DNA of 18,739 nt from Nitrososphaerota archaeon. Lineage in GTDB: Archaea > Thermoproteota > Nitrososphaeria > Nitrososphaerales > Gagatemarchaeaceae. The notes beneath the pieces are model-generated. The model had not been told where the DNA came from and did no database searches. It saw only the letters and a program-made list of their open reading frames with translations. The DNA lies in the NCBI GenBank assembly GCA_005877185.1, contig VBPQ01000013.1, positions 1 to 18,739 of the forward strand, read 5' to 3'. Each line of letters opens with the position of its first letter. Position 1 is the stretch's first letter. Of this stretch, positions 1-6,638 are shown one piece after another. The position numbers were made by a program, and so were the translations under genes.

Positions 1-2
1 GG

Positions 3-158
3 ACGACTCCAACCGGGCTCGAAGACATAACCAAGCTGAGCCTATTGACCGACGTGTTGAAGCGTAAGGGCGCGGACAAGGAGATGGCGGGAAGGATGAT
101 GTATTCGAACGCAATGAATTTCGTGAAGAGATTCGCCGACTCGTGGGATGGTGAGTAG
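3..158 (+). CDS. C-terminal fragment of a probable membrane dipeptidase (peptidase M19)
   Basis: The open frame enters from the left edge and ends at TAG (156-158), giving 52 residues beginning TTPTGLEDITKLSLLTDVLK. The pattern 'GLEDITKL..LTDVLKRKG' followed by 'EMAGRMMYSNAMNFVKRF' resembles the last helices of M19 (renal dipeptidase-like) amidohydrolases, where 'RGYSEEEIRKILGGNFLRV' is typical. M19 enzymes are zinc hydrolases of dipeptides and related amides. No catalytic residue lies in this fragment, so the call rests only on the C-terminal signature. It faces the dapA-like gene tail to tail. Confidence 0.45.
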   Translation, partial: TTPTGLEDITKLSLLTDVLKRKGADKEMAGRMMYSNAMNFVKRFADSWDGE

Positions 159-293
159 GAAAGCGAAACCGCAGGAGCAGCCGAAAACGGTCCCCGGCTG
201 AGTCACAATTTCGCCGGTGTGGGCAATAGGCTACCCAAAAGAACGCGACGGGTTGACGAGCGGCCTCTTTAGGCCGAGCATTATCGCTTGTCT
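159..293. terminator. Convergent intergenic gap with a perfect GC-rich hairpin
   Basis: The gap between the dipeptidase fragment and the dapA-like gene holds a perfect inverted repeat at 261-276: CGGCCT, a 4-nt loop, AGGCCG. Its place between two converging stop codons suits a bidirectional transcript-end hairpin. No long T-run follows on either side, so a terminator role is inferred. No gene is seen in the gap. Confidence 0.35.
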
Positions 294-1208
294 CTAGCTT
301 CCCGCCATCATCCCAATCCCGGCGAGTATCTTCTTCAGGGCTTCCGTGTGATTCGTTTGCAAGTCAAGCTTCGGTCCTCGCGTGTAAGAAGACTTGATGA
401 TGCCCCTAAGCCTCTCCGTCTCCTTCTCGAGGCCTATCCCCAGCAGAGGGTAGAGTGACAGGTAATCCACCCACCTTTTGTACAGAGCGAACGTCTTCTT
501 CGCCCCACTGATGTCTCCGCTCTGGTGGCTGTTGTAGACGCCCACCAACAACTCCGGGAGGCATCCGGCCGGAATGCTGCCTTGCGACCCCGCCTCGAGT
601 TCTTCAAGCAGGAATCTCGCGGCCATTCCACCAAGTATGACCATTCCGTCTCCCATCAGCTTCCTGATCTCGGAGATTTTTTCTAACGTCCTCGGACCTT
701 CGACCTTGATGATGAACACGTTTGAATGCTCTGCGGCCAGCGTCGAGCAAAGCGTCGAGGAGATTGTCACTCCTGTGAACTCCTCCGCGTCCTGTATCAT
801 GACCGGAAGGTCGACCGCATTCGCCACTCTCGAAAAGTGTTCATGGAGATAAAGCTCGGACTCTCTCTTTACGAAAAAGGGGGGCATCACTATGACCCCG
901 TCAGCCCCGGCGTCCTCCGCGTACCTGCTTAACTCGATCGCCGGTTCGGTCCCTGTGTGCGATGTCCCGGCAAAGACCGGGACTTTGCCATTCACTTCGT
1001 CTATCACGAGGTCGAAGACGCGTCTCCTCTCCTCATCCGAGAGCTTGTAGAACTCGCCGGCGATTATAGTCACCGCGAACCCGTGAACACCCTTCTCGAT
1101 GTTGAAACGCACGAGGGAGCGAATCCCTTCTTCGTCGATTGAACCATCCTCGTGCATCACTGTCGAGAGGGCAGGGATGATTCCTCTGAGATTTCGCAGG
1201 TTTCTCAA
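294..1208 (-). CDS. DapA/N-acetylneuraminate lyase-family protein lacking the usual catalytic tyrosine
   Basis: 304 residues, the usual length of this TIM-barrel class I aldolase family. Visible family features are the N-terminal 'LRGIIPALSTVMHEDGSID', the 'GEFYKLSDEER' segment (51-61), the 'GADGVIVMPPFF' strand (101-112) and a Schiff-base Lys candidate at K168 in 'FIIKVEGP'. Two active-site features differ from classical DapA. The usual 'GTTGE' reads 'VTIIAGE', and the usual 'YN' after the fourth strand reads Q139-D140, so the catalytic Tyr is absent. It is therefore probably not a dihydrodipicolinate synthase; another lyase/aldolase substrate is likely. The start is TTG, 17 nt after the atpE stop, so it is probably cotranscribed with atpF-atpE. 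No function beyond the family can be assigned. Confidence 0.85.
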   Translation of the reverse strand: MRNLRNLRGIIPALSTVMHEDGSIDEEGIRSLVRFNIEKGVHGFAVTIIAGEFYKLSDEERRRVFDLVIDEVNGKVPVFAGTSHTGTEPAIELSRYAEDAGADGVIVMPPFFVKRESELYLHEHFSRVANAVDLPVMIQDAEEFTGVTISSTLCSTLAAEHSNVFIIKVEGPRTLEKISEIRKLMGDGMVILGGMAARFLLEELEAGSQGSIPAGCLPELLVGVYNSHQSGDISGAKKTFALYKRWVDYLSLYPLLGIGLEKETERLRGIIKSSYTRGPKLDLQTNHTEALKKILAGIGMMAGS

Positions 1209-1225
1209 TCTGCTAGATGTAATTC

Positions 1226-2041
1226 TTACTTCCTCTCTCGCTTTTTCCTTATTCTGCCTGCGGCCGATTTCTGAATCTCTTCATCCACAGGTTCTTTGAT
1301 TGGAATCCCAACGGCGAGGCCGGTGATAGTGCTCGTGGGGCTTTTTGCTATCGATTCATCCGGAGACATAACTACCTTTCCGTTCTCTGGCTCGCTTGTG
1401 GGGTAGTCTCCTTCGCCCACCTTACTCTTCACTGGCGTCTGGGCTTCGCCTCCGGAGAGAAGCCCTGCGACCTCCCTGCGAAGCATCGGCTTCAGCCTCT
1501 CGAGCCTCGCTTCAAAGGTGTTGTCGAACTTCACCGTCCCATCGGCCGAGGTCAAGACGACCCCTCCGATTGTTCTCACATCCTCGTCGTCGAGAGTCAG
1601 CTTCGAGGAATCGTTATTGAGTTTCTTTATGACGGCGGAGACAATCTTCTTGTCCTTCGCGCTGCATCCCACCCTCGCCTCCGGCCCGATGAACTCGACC
1701 CCCTCAGTCAGAAGGTGTGTGATAGCCTTCTCGGACTCGCCGGGGGTAGCCTTCGCAACCTTCGCCATCGCCATTTCAAAGACCTCCCCGACGGCCTCCT
1801 CAATCGCGCGAAGCTGAAGGTTCCTCGACCGAAGCTCGGCGGAGCCGGTTATCTGCCTCATCAGGGATTCGGCCTGCTTGTTCCCAGCCTCGACGATCTT
1901 TGCAACGGCTTCTGTCGTCTCCCTCCCTACTCCCTCCAGGCTCCCAAGCGCCTGGGCGCGTCCTTCCTCCAGCTCGGCCGTGACCTCCTTGTAGAACTCC
2001 TCGGCCACCTTCTCCAGACTGTTCTTTGCGGCGGTGCTCAC
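1226..2041 (-). CDS. atpE: A-type ATP synthase subunit E, with a C-terminal extension
   Basis: This is the peripheral stalk subunit that pairs with subunit H and ties the A1 catalytic head to subunit I. The N-terminal half is a long charged helix ('EKVAEEFYKEVTAELEEGRAQ'-like, residues 9-90). A compact C-terminal domain carries the family pattern 'VGGVVLTSADGTVKFDNTFEARLERL' in the form 'IGGVVLTSADGTVKFDNTFE' (158-177). The family core ends near residue 197. A 74-residue tail follows, low in complexity and rich in Pro, Ser and Glu, ending in the basic RIRKKRERK. The start is GTG, two bases after the atpF stop, so F and E form one operon. The tail is unusual, since archaeal E is normally about 185-205 residues. 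Confidence 0.93.
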   Translation of the reverse strand: MSTAAKNSLEKVAEEFYKEVTAELEEGRAQALGSLEGVGRETTEAVAKIVEAGNKQAESLMRQITGSAELRSRNLQLRAIEEAVGEVFEMAMAKVAKATPGESEKAITHLLTEGVEFIGPEARVGCSAKDKKIVSAVIKKLNNDSSKLTLDDEDVRTIGGVVLTSADGTVKFDNTFEARLERLKPMLRREVAGLLSGGEAQTPVKSKVGEGDYPTSEPENGKVVMSPDESIAKSPTSTITGLAVGIPIKEPVDEEIQKSAAGRIRKKRERK

Positions 2042-2043
2042 CG

Positions 2044-2340
2044 TTACACCCCCAGAATCTGTCGGAGCATGCTTCTGTACTCGACCTTCTCATGTTCGCC
2101 GCCCGGGCCTGGAACTTCGTAGATGAGTGGAATCGCCCTCTTCGCCCTTATCGAGGTCAAGTCGGCCCGTATCGGCTTCGCGATCTCACTACTCACCATG
2201 ATGAGCCCCACCTCGGGGTCGTTGAGGAGCCTCTCAACCTGGCCGAGAGCCTCGCTCGAACTGGAGGCATAACTCCCCAAGACGCCGGAGAGGACGAACC
2301 CGGTGACGAAAGCCTTGCCTCCCACAGCGATGACCTTCAA
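2044..2340 (-). CDS. atpF: A-type ATP synthase subunit F
   Basis: 98 residues, the normal size for subunit F, the small Rossmann-like subunit of the central rotor stalk that regulates coupling. The pattern 'KVIAVGGKAFVTGFVLSGV' (2-20), then 'PEVGLIMVSSEIAKPIR' and 'RAIPLIYEVPGPGG', is typical. The start is TTG, chosen because K-V-I-A begins the first beta strand and because a TATA-like box lies about 30 nt upstream. It is the first gene of an F-E-dapA-like operon. A decayed copy of its 5' third and promoter occurs as a direct repeat at 9880-10018. Subunits A, B, D and K are not in this window. Confidence 0.93.
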   Translation of the reverse strand: MKVIAVGGKAFVTGFVLSGVLGSYASSSSEALGQVERLLNDPEVGLIMVSSEIAKPIRADLTSIRAKRAIPLIYEVPGPGGEHEKVEYRSMLRQILGV

Positions 2341-2369
2341 AGTTGTATTTGAAACGCACTCGGGTTCGC

Positions 2370-2378
2370 GTTTATAAC
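2370..2378 (-). promoter_or_regulatory. Probable atpF promoter (TATA box)
   Basis: On the minus strand the sequence GTTATAAAC lies about 30 nt upstream of the TTG start of atpF, the spacing expected for an archaeal TATA box driving a leaderless or very short-leader transcript. The box and its flanks are conserved exactly in the second copy at 10001-10012, the most conserved part of that repeat. Confidence 0.6.
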
Positions 2379-2389
2379 CTAATCGTGAC

Positions 2390-2600
2390 CCTAGGCTTCG
2401 ACGGGTTGTGTACTGGCTGAAACTGCAACGTATAGCAGTAATCTGAAGCGTGTTTATCGACGGTAGATTCGGCTAAATCGTGCGTTGTGTGAAGTCTCAT
2501 GATTCGTCCCTGTATGATCAACCGTTGGTAGAAGCATGTCCATTTAGGACAGCACCTCTTTAGGAGCGTTGGCACCTTCCTCAGTCCCACCTGCTATCAT
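2390..2600 (-). ncRNA. Candidate omega RNA (TnpB guide RNA) region at the IS607 right end
   Basis: In IS200/IS605 and IS607 elements the TnpB guide RNA is formed from the 3' end of tnpB and the downstream right end, with the guide taken from the flanking DNA. Here about 155 nt without a gene follow the tnpB stop (2544) up to the element edge. It contains a hairpin ACTGC/GCAGT at 2422-2426 and 2435-2439. If this is correct, the guide segment would read into the atpF promoter region. Position is the main evidence; no conserved sequence was recognised. Confidence 0.35.
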
Positions 2601-3839
2601 GGCCGTCTCGCCGGCCACGGGGCCATGCCACAGGTATTCATCCCTCACAAGGTGCCAAGAGGCGTCCTCACTCACGGAGAACGGTCGTCCGCAAAGGCGT
2701 GCGCCACGGCAGGCTATGGCCAGACTGGCCAGTCGATTCCTGTCGTAATTCACGCCGCATGTTGGACAGACGCTGACCCTCCAGCGTATGTCTGACGGGA
2801 TCCGAGTTGGGTGCTCTATCTTTCCACCGCATGCGGGACACTTCGAAGAGGTCCCTCTCGGAGTTGGGTACAGAGTCGCCATCGGCGACTTGTAGTCGAC
2901 CATCATCTGCGCCATCCGGTATGGCCATCGGTTCAGGCGCGCCCTGAACCTTCGTCCTTTCTTCGGCTGTCTGCTCTTGATGTGCTTGAGGTCCTCGAAG
3001 ACGAATGTGGCGTTGGGATACCTCCTCACCAGGTCCGTGGTCAGTTTTTGCAGGGCATCCCTGACCCTGCATCTCTGCCTCCCTCTCGTCTCTTCCAGCT
3101 TCCTGGCTCGTTTCTCGGGGTTCCTCACGTGGAGCTGGAGCCGCCTTCGCCTCCTCGAGAACGAGTCCTGTATGTGCTCTATGTTGCCGGTCGGTATCGT
3201 GACGGGGTGACGGATCATCATCTTCTGATGCCCTCCATCTATCGGCGTGCAGTCTACGGTCGCGAAGTTCAGGTCGACCCCCACCAACTGGTCACCGAGA
3301 GGCTTCGTGGCAAGCCCTTTCACGAAGGTCAGGAGCAGCCTGCTGTCTGTCAGAGTTATCTCACCGAGCCTCCCCTTCGAGTACGCATCCCACTTCTTGT
3401 GGTTCGGTCTGAACTTGATGAACTCGTACTCGTGGGGCCTGACCGTGACCCTAATCGTAACTTGACCGTCGTCCTCATCCTTCGTCATCTTGAACAGCTC
3501 GCCGTCTATCCGCATCGACAGCTTCTCCAACGATGGTAGGCCGAGTCTCTTGTGCCTCTTCCGGTACGCCCTCAGCAGTGCCACCGCCTTGCTGCAGACC
3601 GGGTTGATGTGGTGCCGCGCGTAGGGCATCGAAGAGACGAACCAGGGCCTGGTCTTCTTCCTCAGCCTTATGGGAGATGGAATCTTCCCGTCATTGAGCT
3701 TGGCGTCTACCAGTGCGTGTGCCAGCGCCATCCTCGTGGCGTCCCGCATGTCCGAGAGGTAAGAGAGGAGCTGAGCGCTCGGCTCGTATCTGATTGCGAT
3801 GGTCCGCTTCTGCCTTAGAGACTTCCAGAGATGGTTCAT
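2544..3839 (-). CDS. tnpB: TnpB, RNA-guided nuclease of the IS607 element
   Basis: 431 residues with all RuvC-like catalytic acids in place: D189 in 'GVDLNFATVD', E282 in 'FVFEDLKH' and D366 in 'NYDRNRLASLAIA'. The zinc ribbon is complete (C334/C337 and C358/C361). The N-terminal part holds the usual wedge and helical region ('RDATRMALAHALVD'). TnpB uses a transposon-derived RNA to cut DNA at empty target sites and so helps retain the element. The start ATG overlaps the tnpA stop (ATGA). The protein looks functional although its partner recombinase is broken. Confidence 0.92.
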   Translation of the reverse strand: MNHLWKSLRQKRTIAIRYEPSAQLLSYLSDMRDATRMALAHALVDAKLNDGKIPSPIRLRKKTRPWFVSSMPYARHHINPVCSKAVALLRAYRKRHKRLGLPSLEKLSMRIDGELFKMTKDEDDGQVTIRVTVRPHEYEFIKFRPNHKKWDAYSKGRLGEITLTDSRLLLTFVKGLATKPLGDQLVGVDLNFATVDCTPIDGGHQKMMIRHPVTIPTGNIEHIQDSFSRRRRRLQLHVRNPEKRARKLEETRGRQRCRVRDALQKLTTDLVRRYPNATFVFEDLKHIKSRQPKKGRRFRARLNRWPYRMAQMMVDYKSPMATLYPTPRGTSSKCPACGGKIEHPTRIPSDIRWRVSVCPTCGVNYDRNRLASLAIACRGARLCGRPFSVSEDASWHLVRDEYLWHGPVAGETAMIAGGTEEGANAPKEVLS

Positions 3840-4410
3840 TTCTCTGTCGCCTCCAGCGCTCTCTTTGCCTTGTTCCTCGCTGCCCTCCTTCCGTACAGTC
3901 GAGCACAGAACGAAGTGAGGACGACGACGTCGATCATCATGTCCTGCACCAGGTCGTCCTTCATCTCCGTGTCGTTGACGATGACGACCTTCCTGTTGTT
4001 GGACGAGGCCAGGGCCGATTCGATATACTCAGACCCGAATCTGGCGAGTCTGTCCCGATGCTCGACCACGATGGTCGAAGCAGACGGGTTCTCCAGGGCC
4101 TTCATCAGTCTCTTACGATGGCCGTTCAGGCCGGAGCCAATCTCTTGGACCTCCTGACCACGTGCAGTCCTTGAGCTGCGGCGTAGTCCCTGGGGCGTTG
4201 CATCTGTCTGTCAAGGTCGGCTGCTTGGTCTCCTGAAGAGACCCTCGCATACAGGACGGCGTTGTTTGTCGTCACTGGGAGCTCGCGTACCAGGATGGTG
4301 CCAGTCGGGAGCTGTTCCACCGGTCTCGGGAACTTCCCGCTTCTGAAGAAGGGGCGGTAGGCCGTCTTATAGTCGAAGCCGTTCTTCCTGGCCCAGTCGG
4401 CTAGCTTCAA
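3836..4410 (-). pseudogene. tnpA: TnpA, IS607-type serine recombinase, interrupted by one frameshift
   Basis: The N-terminal part (4410-4126) carries a MerR-like HTH ('KLADWARKNGFDYKTAYR') and the serine-resolvase start 'VLYARVSSGDQAADLDRQ', which includes the catalytic Ser. The C-terminal part (3836-4105) carries 'ASTIVVEHRDRLARFGSEYIE' and 'LTSFCARLYGRR'. The two lie in different frames. Reading the second frame upstream of 4105 gives 'EVQEIGSGLNGHRKRLMKAL', the expected family middle. The frame changes near 4155-4160 at GTCAGGAGG. The total of 575 nt is one base short of 192 codons, so a one-base deletion is the simplest reading. A sequencing error or programmed slippage is possible. The start is TTG 4408-4410. 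Confidence 0.85.
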
Positions 4411-4438
4411 TACAGATGTACTGTATCGGAGTATTTAA
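4410..4438 (-). promoter_or_regulatory. tnpA TATA box and start-site palindrome
   Basis: On the minus strand TTAAATAC (4438-4431) lies about 28 nt upstream of the tnpA TTG, which suits a leaderless transcript. Between box and start is a perfect palindrome, ATACAG-TACAT-CTGTAT (4426-4410), reaching the first base of the start codon. It could be an operator or binding site for the MerR-like HTH of TnpA. Confidence 0.5.
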
Positions 4439-4483
4439 CGACCAAGGCCCAATCAATGGTACGATTCGGTGCCAGCTGGTATC

Positions 4484-4660
4484 AAAAACGACTACAGTTG
4501 CTTACCCTCGCTGACCCCGGCTCATCGGGGTGCTCCCCGGCAGACTTGGACGAGTCTGTTTCCCCGATAGTCCCGCGCTAGGCGGAGGGAACGGTCTAGT
4601 CGGGGATACCACTAGATCTATCTCAGTGCGTAGACTTCCAAACTACTCGGAGACGCACTC
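4484..4660. ncRNA. Candidate structured RNA in the gap upstream of tnpA
   Basis: This gene-free stretch folds into several strong stems: ACCCCG/CGGGGT (4514-4519 with 4526-4531), CAGACT/AGTCTG (4541-4546 with 4553-4558), TCCCCGA/TCGGGGA (4561-4567 with 4600-4606) enclosing TCCC/GGGA (4571-4574 with 4587-4590), and AGTGCGT/ACGCACT (4625-4631 with 4653-4659). All but the last have short or nested loops. On the minus strand there is a TATA-like ATAATTA at 4675-4669 and a T5 run at 4488-4484, compatible with a minus-strand transcript, though the last stem may then lie partly upstream of the start. No known RNA family was recognised. It may belong to the IS left end or to the inserted block. Confidence 0.4.
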
Positions 4661-4736
4661 GTCCAAACTAATTATCTTCAGCACTTATGCTTTTTAGAGA
4701 GCGAGATGGTGGCGGAGCTTCAACTGGTGTGCCGAC

Positions 4737-5756
4737 TTGGCCAGCCAAAGAATTGGTCTGAGTTACGTGATTGGGCAGGGTCCGAGTGGGGCTCGAGAGA
4801 TTGTACACTCCGCGGTTCTGGCCGAGAAATCTGGCTTCGACGTGGTCCTCATGCCTGAACACTACTACGACAGAGATGCTCCGTCCATCCTGGGCGCGAT
4901 GGCACAGGCCACGAAAAGGATTAGGCTGGGAACTGGAATCATCAACCCGTTTTCTAGATTCCCGAGCCTGATCGCGATGACTGTGAGGACTCTCGATGAG
5001 CTGTCGATGGGGAGGGCCATCCTCGGCTTGGGCTCGGGCAGCGTAATTGGCGCAAAGAGGGACGGCATTCCAAACGAGTTTGCAGGGCAAGAATACGGTT
5101 TCCCCCTCGGCCATCTTATCGAGCTCGTCCCGCTAATCAGGCGACTCTTGTCAGGAGAGAGCGTGACCTTTGAGGGCAGGTTCTACAACCTTAATGACGT
5201 GAAACTGAACTTCGGGCCCAGCAGGAGGGAGGTTCCGATCTATTTCGGGCAGCAGGGGCCCAAGATGATGGAACTTGCGGGGCGGCTTGCGGACGGAGTC
5301 CTGATAACTCTTTGCTGTACGGTTCCTTACGTGAAAGGTGTAGTTCGCCTCGTCGAAAATTCTGAAAGGGCTAGCGATCGGAAGAAGGGGTCTGTGGATT
5401 TCGGGGCACGGATAATCGCGTCCGTGTCGAGCGATCGAAGGAAGGCCGTCAGGCGCTCAAAGCAACTCGTGGGGAGGGTCTTCGTCAACCCCGGAGCGAG
5501 GCCAGTCATGGAGGCCACGGGAATCGAGCTGGACGTGCCCGCCCTGCAGAGGGCCCTGGACACGGGAAGGTACGAGATGCTCGATGAACTGGTTCCCGAC
5601 GAGGTGGTCGAGCTCACGACTGCTTCCGGGACTGAAAAACATGTTCTGGACAGAATTGAGGAGTTCAGGCGGGCTGGGGTTACCCTGCCGCTTGTAGTTC
5701 CGATTGGTGAAAACTACCTCGACGTGATTCGCTCACTCTCTAGGCCCAGAGCCTAA
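4737..5756 (+). CDS. Luciferase-like, F420-dependent oxidoreductase (LLM class)
   Basis: 339 residues with the TIM-barrel pattern of coenzyme F420-dependent methylenetetrahydromethanopterin reductase-like enzymes. Visible features are 'GFDVVLMPEHYYDRDAPSILGAMAQATKRIRLGTGIINPFSR' read in parts (residues 33-74), 'ELSMGRAILGLGSGS' (87-101), and 'PIYFGQQGPKMMELAGRLADGVLI' near the middle. These enzymes move hydride between reduced F420 (or FMN) and a substrate. The substrate here cannot be told; the full Mer context is absent. The start is TTG at 4737, the only start codon close to the conserved N-terminus. It is monocistronic, with MBL starting 75 nt later from its own TATA box. Confidence 0.85.
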   Translation: MASQRIGLSYVIGQGPSGAREIVHSAVLAEKSGFDVVLMPEHYYDRDAPSILGAMAQATKRIRLGTGIINPFSRFPSLIAMTVRTLDELSMGRAILGLGSGSVIGAKRDGIPNEFAGQEYGFPLGHLIELVPLIRRLLSGESVTFEGRFYNLNDVKLNFGPSRREVPIYFGQQGPKMMELAGRLADGVLITLCCTVPYVKGVVRLVENSERASDRKKGSVDFGARIIASVSSDRRKAVRRSKQLVGRVFVNPGARPVMEATGIELDVPALQRALDTGRYEMLDELVPDEVVELTTASGTEKHVLDRIEEFRRAGVTLPLVVPIGENYLDVIRSLSRPRA

Positions 5757-5773
5757 ACGGGGCATAGCAAATC

Positions 5774-5803
5774 AATATAAGCGGAAAGCTGGTCGGCTCA
5801 ACG
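5774..5803 (+). promoter_or_regulatory. Promoter of the MBL-EcfA1-EcfT operon
   Basis: AATATAAG at 5774-5781 is a good archaeal TATA box in the gap between the oxidoreductase and the MBL gene. A start site about 25 nt downstream would leave a leader of roughly 28 nt before the ATG at 5832. Confidence 0.5.
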
Positions 5804-5831
5804 TTTCGCAGGTTCGGAGACTGTAGATGGG

Positions 5832-6620
5832 ATGAGCGGGGCCAAGGTCTATCTTCTTGACGGAGGGCAGTTCCAGCAGGACCAGTCGATCGTCACGTTC
5901 GCCATCGGGGCGGGGCAGAAGGTCTGGTCTCAGGTCTACACCGCATACATAGACCATCCCGAGTCCAAGATAGTCGTTGAAACCGGGATGGACCCCGACC
6001 TGTGGTCTCCTACTCTGAAACAGATCCTCGTGCCAAGACAGGAACCGGAGCAACGGCTGGACAATGCCTTGCGGAAGATTGGTGTTAAACAGGAAGATAT
6101 CGACATCGTGATAAACACCCACCTCCATGCGGACCATTGCAGCTTCAACAGGCTCTTCAAGAACGCGACTTGGATCGTGAACCGCAACGAACTCAAAGAG
6201 GCGTTGGTCCCCGAGCCGTTCGAGATCACCTACTTCAGGCCTTGCTTCGACGTGGGGCTGCGAACCAAGCTCATCGAAGGCGATTATCCCGTGGTCAAGG
6301 GTGTGGATATTCTGGAGACGCACGGCCACACCGCTGGCCATATCGCGGTCTCCGTCGAAACAGAAAAGTCGGGCGTCTTTCTTTTTACGGGAGACGCGGC
6401 GATGACGAAGGAGAACTTCTGGGGCTCCGAACGGACGTCGCCACAGGGGTGGCCCTGCGCGCCGTGCCTCGATCAGCGAGCGTACATGCGTTCTGTGGAA
6501 AAGATGAGAGAGTTTGTGTCCTCGACGAAGGCTCGGACGATGAAAACCTGCTCCCCGATATACGGACACGACGCCGAGGAGTTCTCGAGATGGAAGCACG
6601 CGCCATACGCCTACACGTGA
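5832..6620 (+). CDS. Metallo-beta-lactamase-fold hydrolase (lactonase-like)
   Basis: 262 residues with a full set of two-metal ligands: H97, H99, D101 and H102 in 'NTHLHADHC', H170 in 'HGHTAGHIAV', D188 in 'FLFTGDAAM' and H246 in 'PIYGHDAEEF'. The layout (N-terminal 'VYLLDGGQF', late His in 'GHD') matches the N-acyl-homoserine lactonase-like branch of MBL hydrolases. Those act on lactones and other esters, so the exact substrate is open. Only 18 nt separate it from EcfA1, so it probably belongs to the transporter operon and may process the imported compound or a related one. The ATG at 5832 is used because the ATG at 5826 runs straight into a stop. Confidence 0.85.
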   Translation: MSGAKVYLLDGGQFQQDQSIVTFAIGAGQKVWSQVYTAYIDHPESKIVVETGMDPDLWSPTLKQILVPRQEPEQRLDNALRKIGVKQEDIDIVINTHLHADHCSFNRLFKNATWIVNRNELKEALVPEPFEITYFRPCFDVGLRTKLIEGDYPVVKGVDILETHGHTAGHIAVSVETEKSGVFLFTGDAAMTKENFWGSERTSPQGWPCAPCLDQRAYMRSVEKMREFVSSTKARTMKTCSPIYGHDAEEFSRWKHAPYAYT

Positions 6621-6638
6621 CCGGGTCGGTCAAGAGAG

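Larger units (their letters stand above)
2390..4450 (-). mobile_element. IS607-family insertion sequence (tnpA frameshifted, tnpB intact)
   Basis: The element has a serine recombinase tnpA followed by tnpB in ATGA overlap, the standard IS607 layout. The right boundary is put near 2389 because the atpF-upstream sequence stops matching its second copy there. The left boundary is uncertain: it lies upstream of the tnpA promoter, somewhere between about 4440 and 4500. IS607 elements lack long terminal inverted repeats and make no fixed target duplication, so the ends cannot be read directly. The element sits immediately upstream of the atpF promoter without breaking it. Confidence 0.75.

Noticed and set aside
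4514..4606. Hammerhead-like ribozyme core on the minus strand (GAAA and CCGATGAG near stems)
   Set aside because: The core needs CUGANGA and a correctly placed cleavage triplet; the U is replaced by C and the triplet is missing.
4715..4727. 13-base identity GAGCTTCAACTGG with 9885-9897, possibly a third atpF trace
   Set aside because: About two or three 13-base matches are expected by chance in a window of this size, and the match does not extend into the conserved atpF or promoter sequence.
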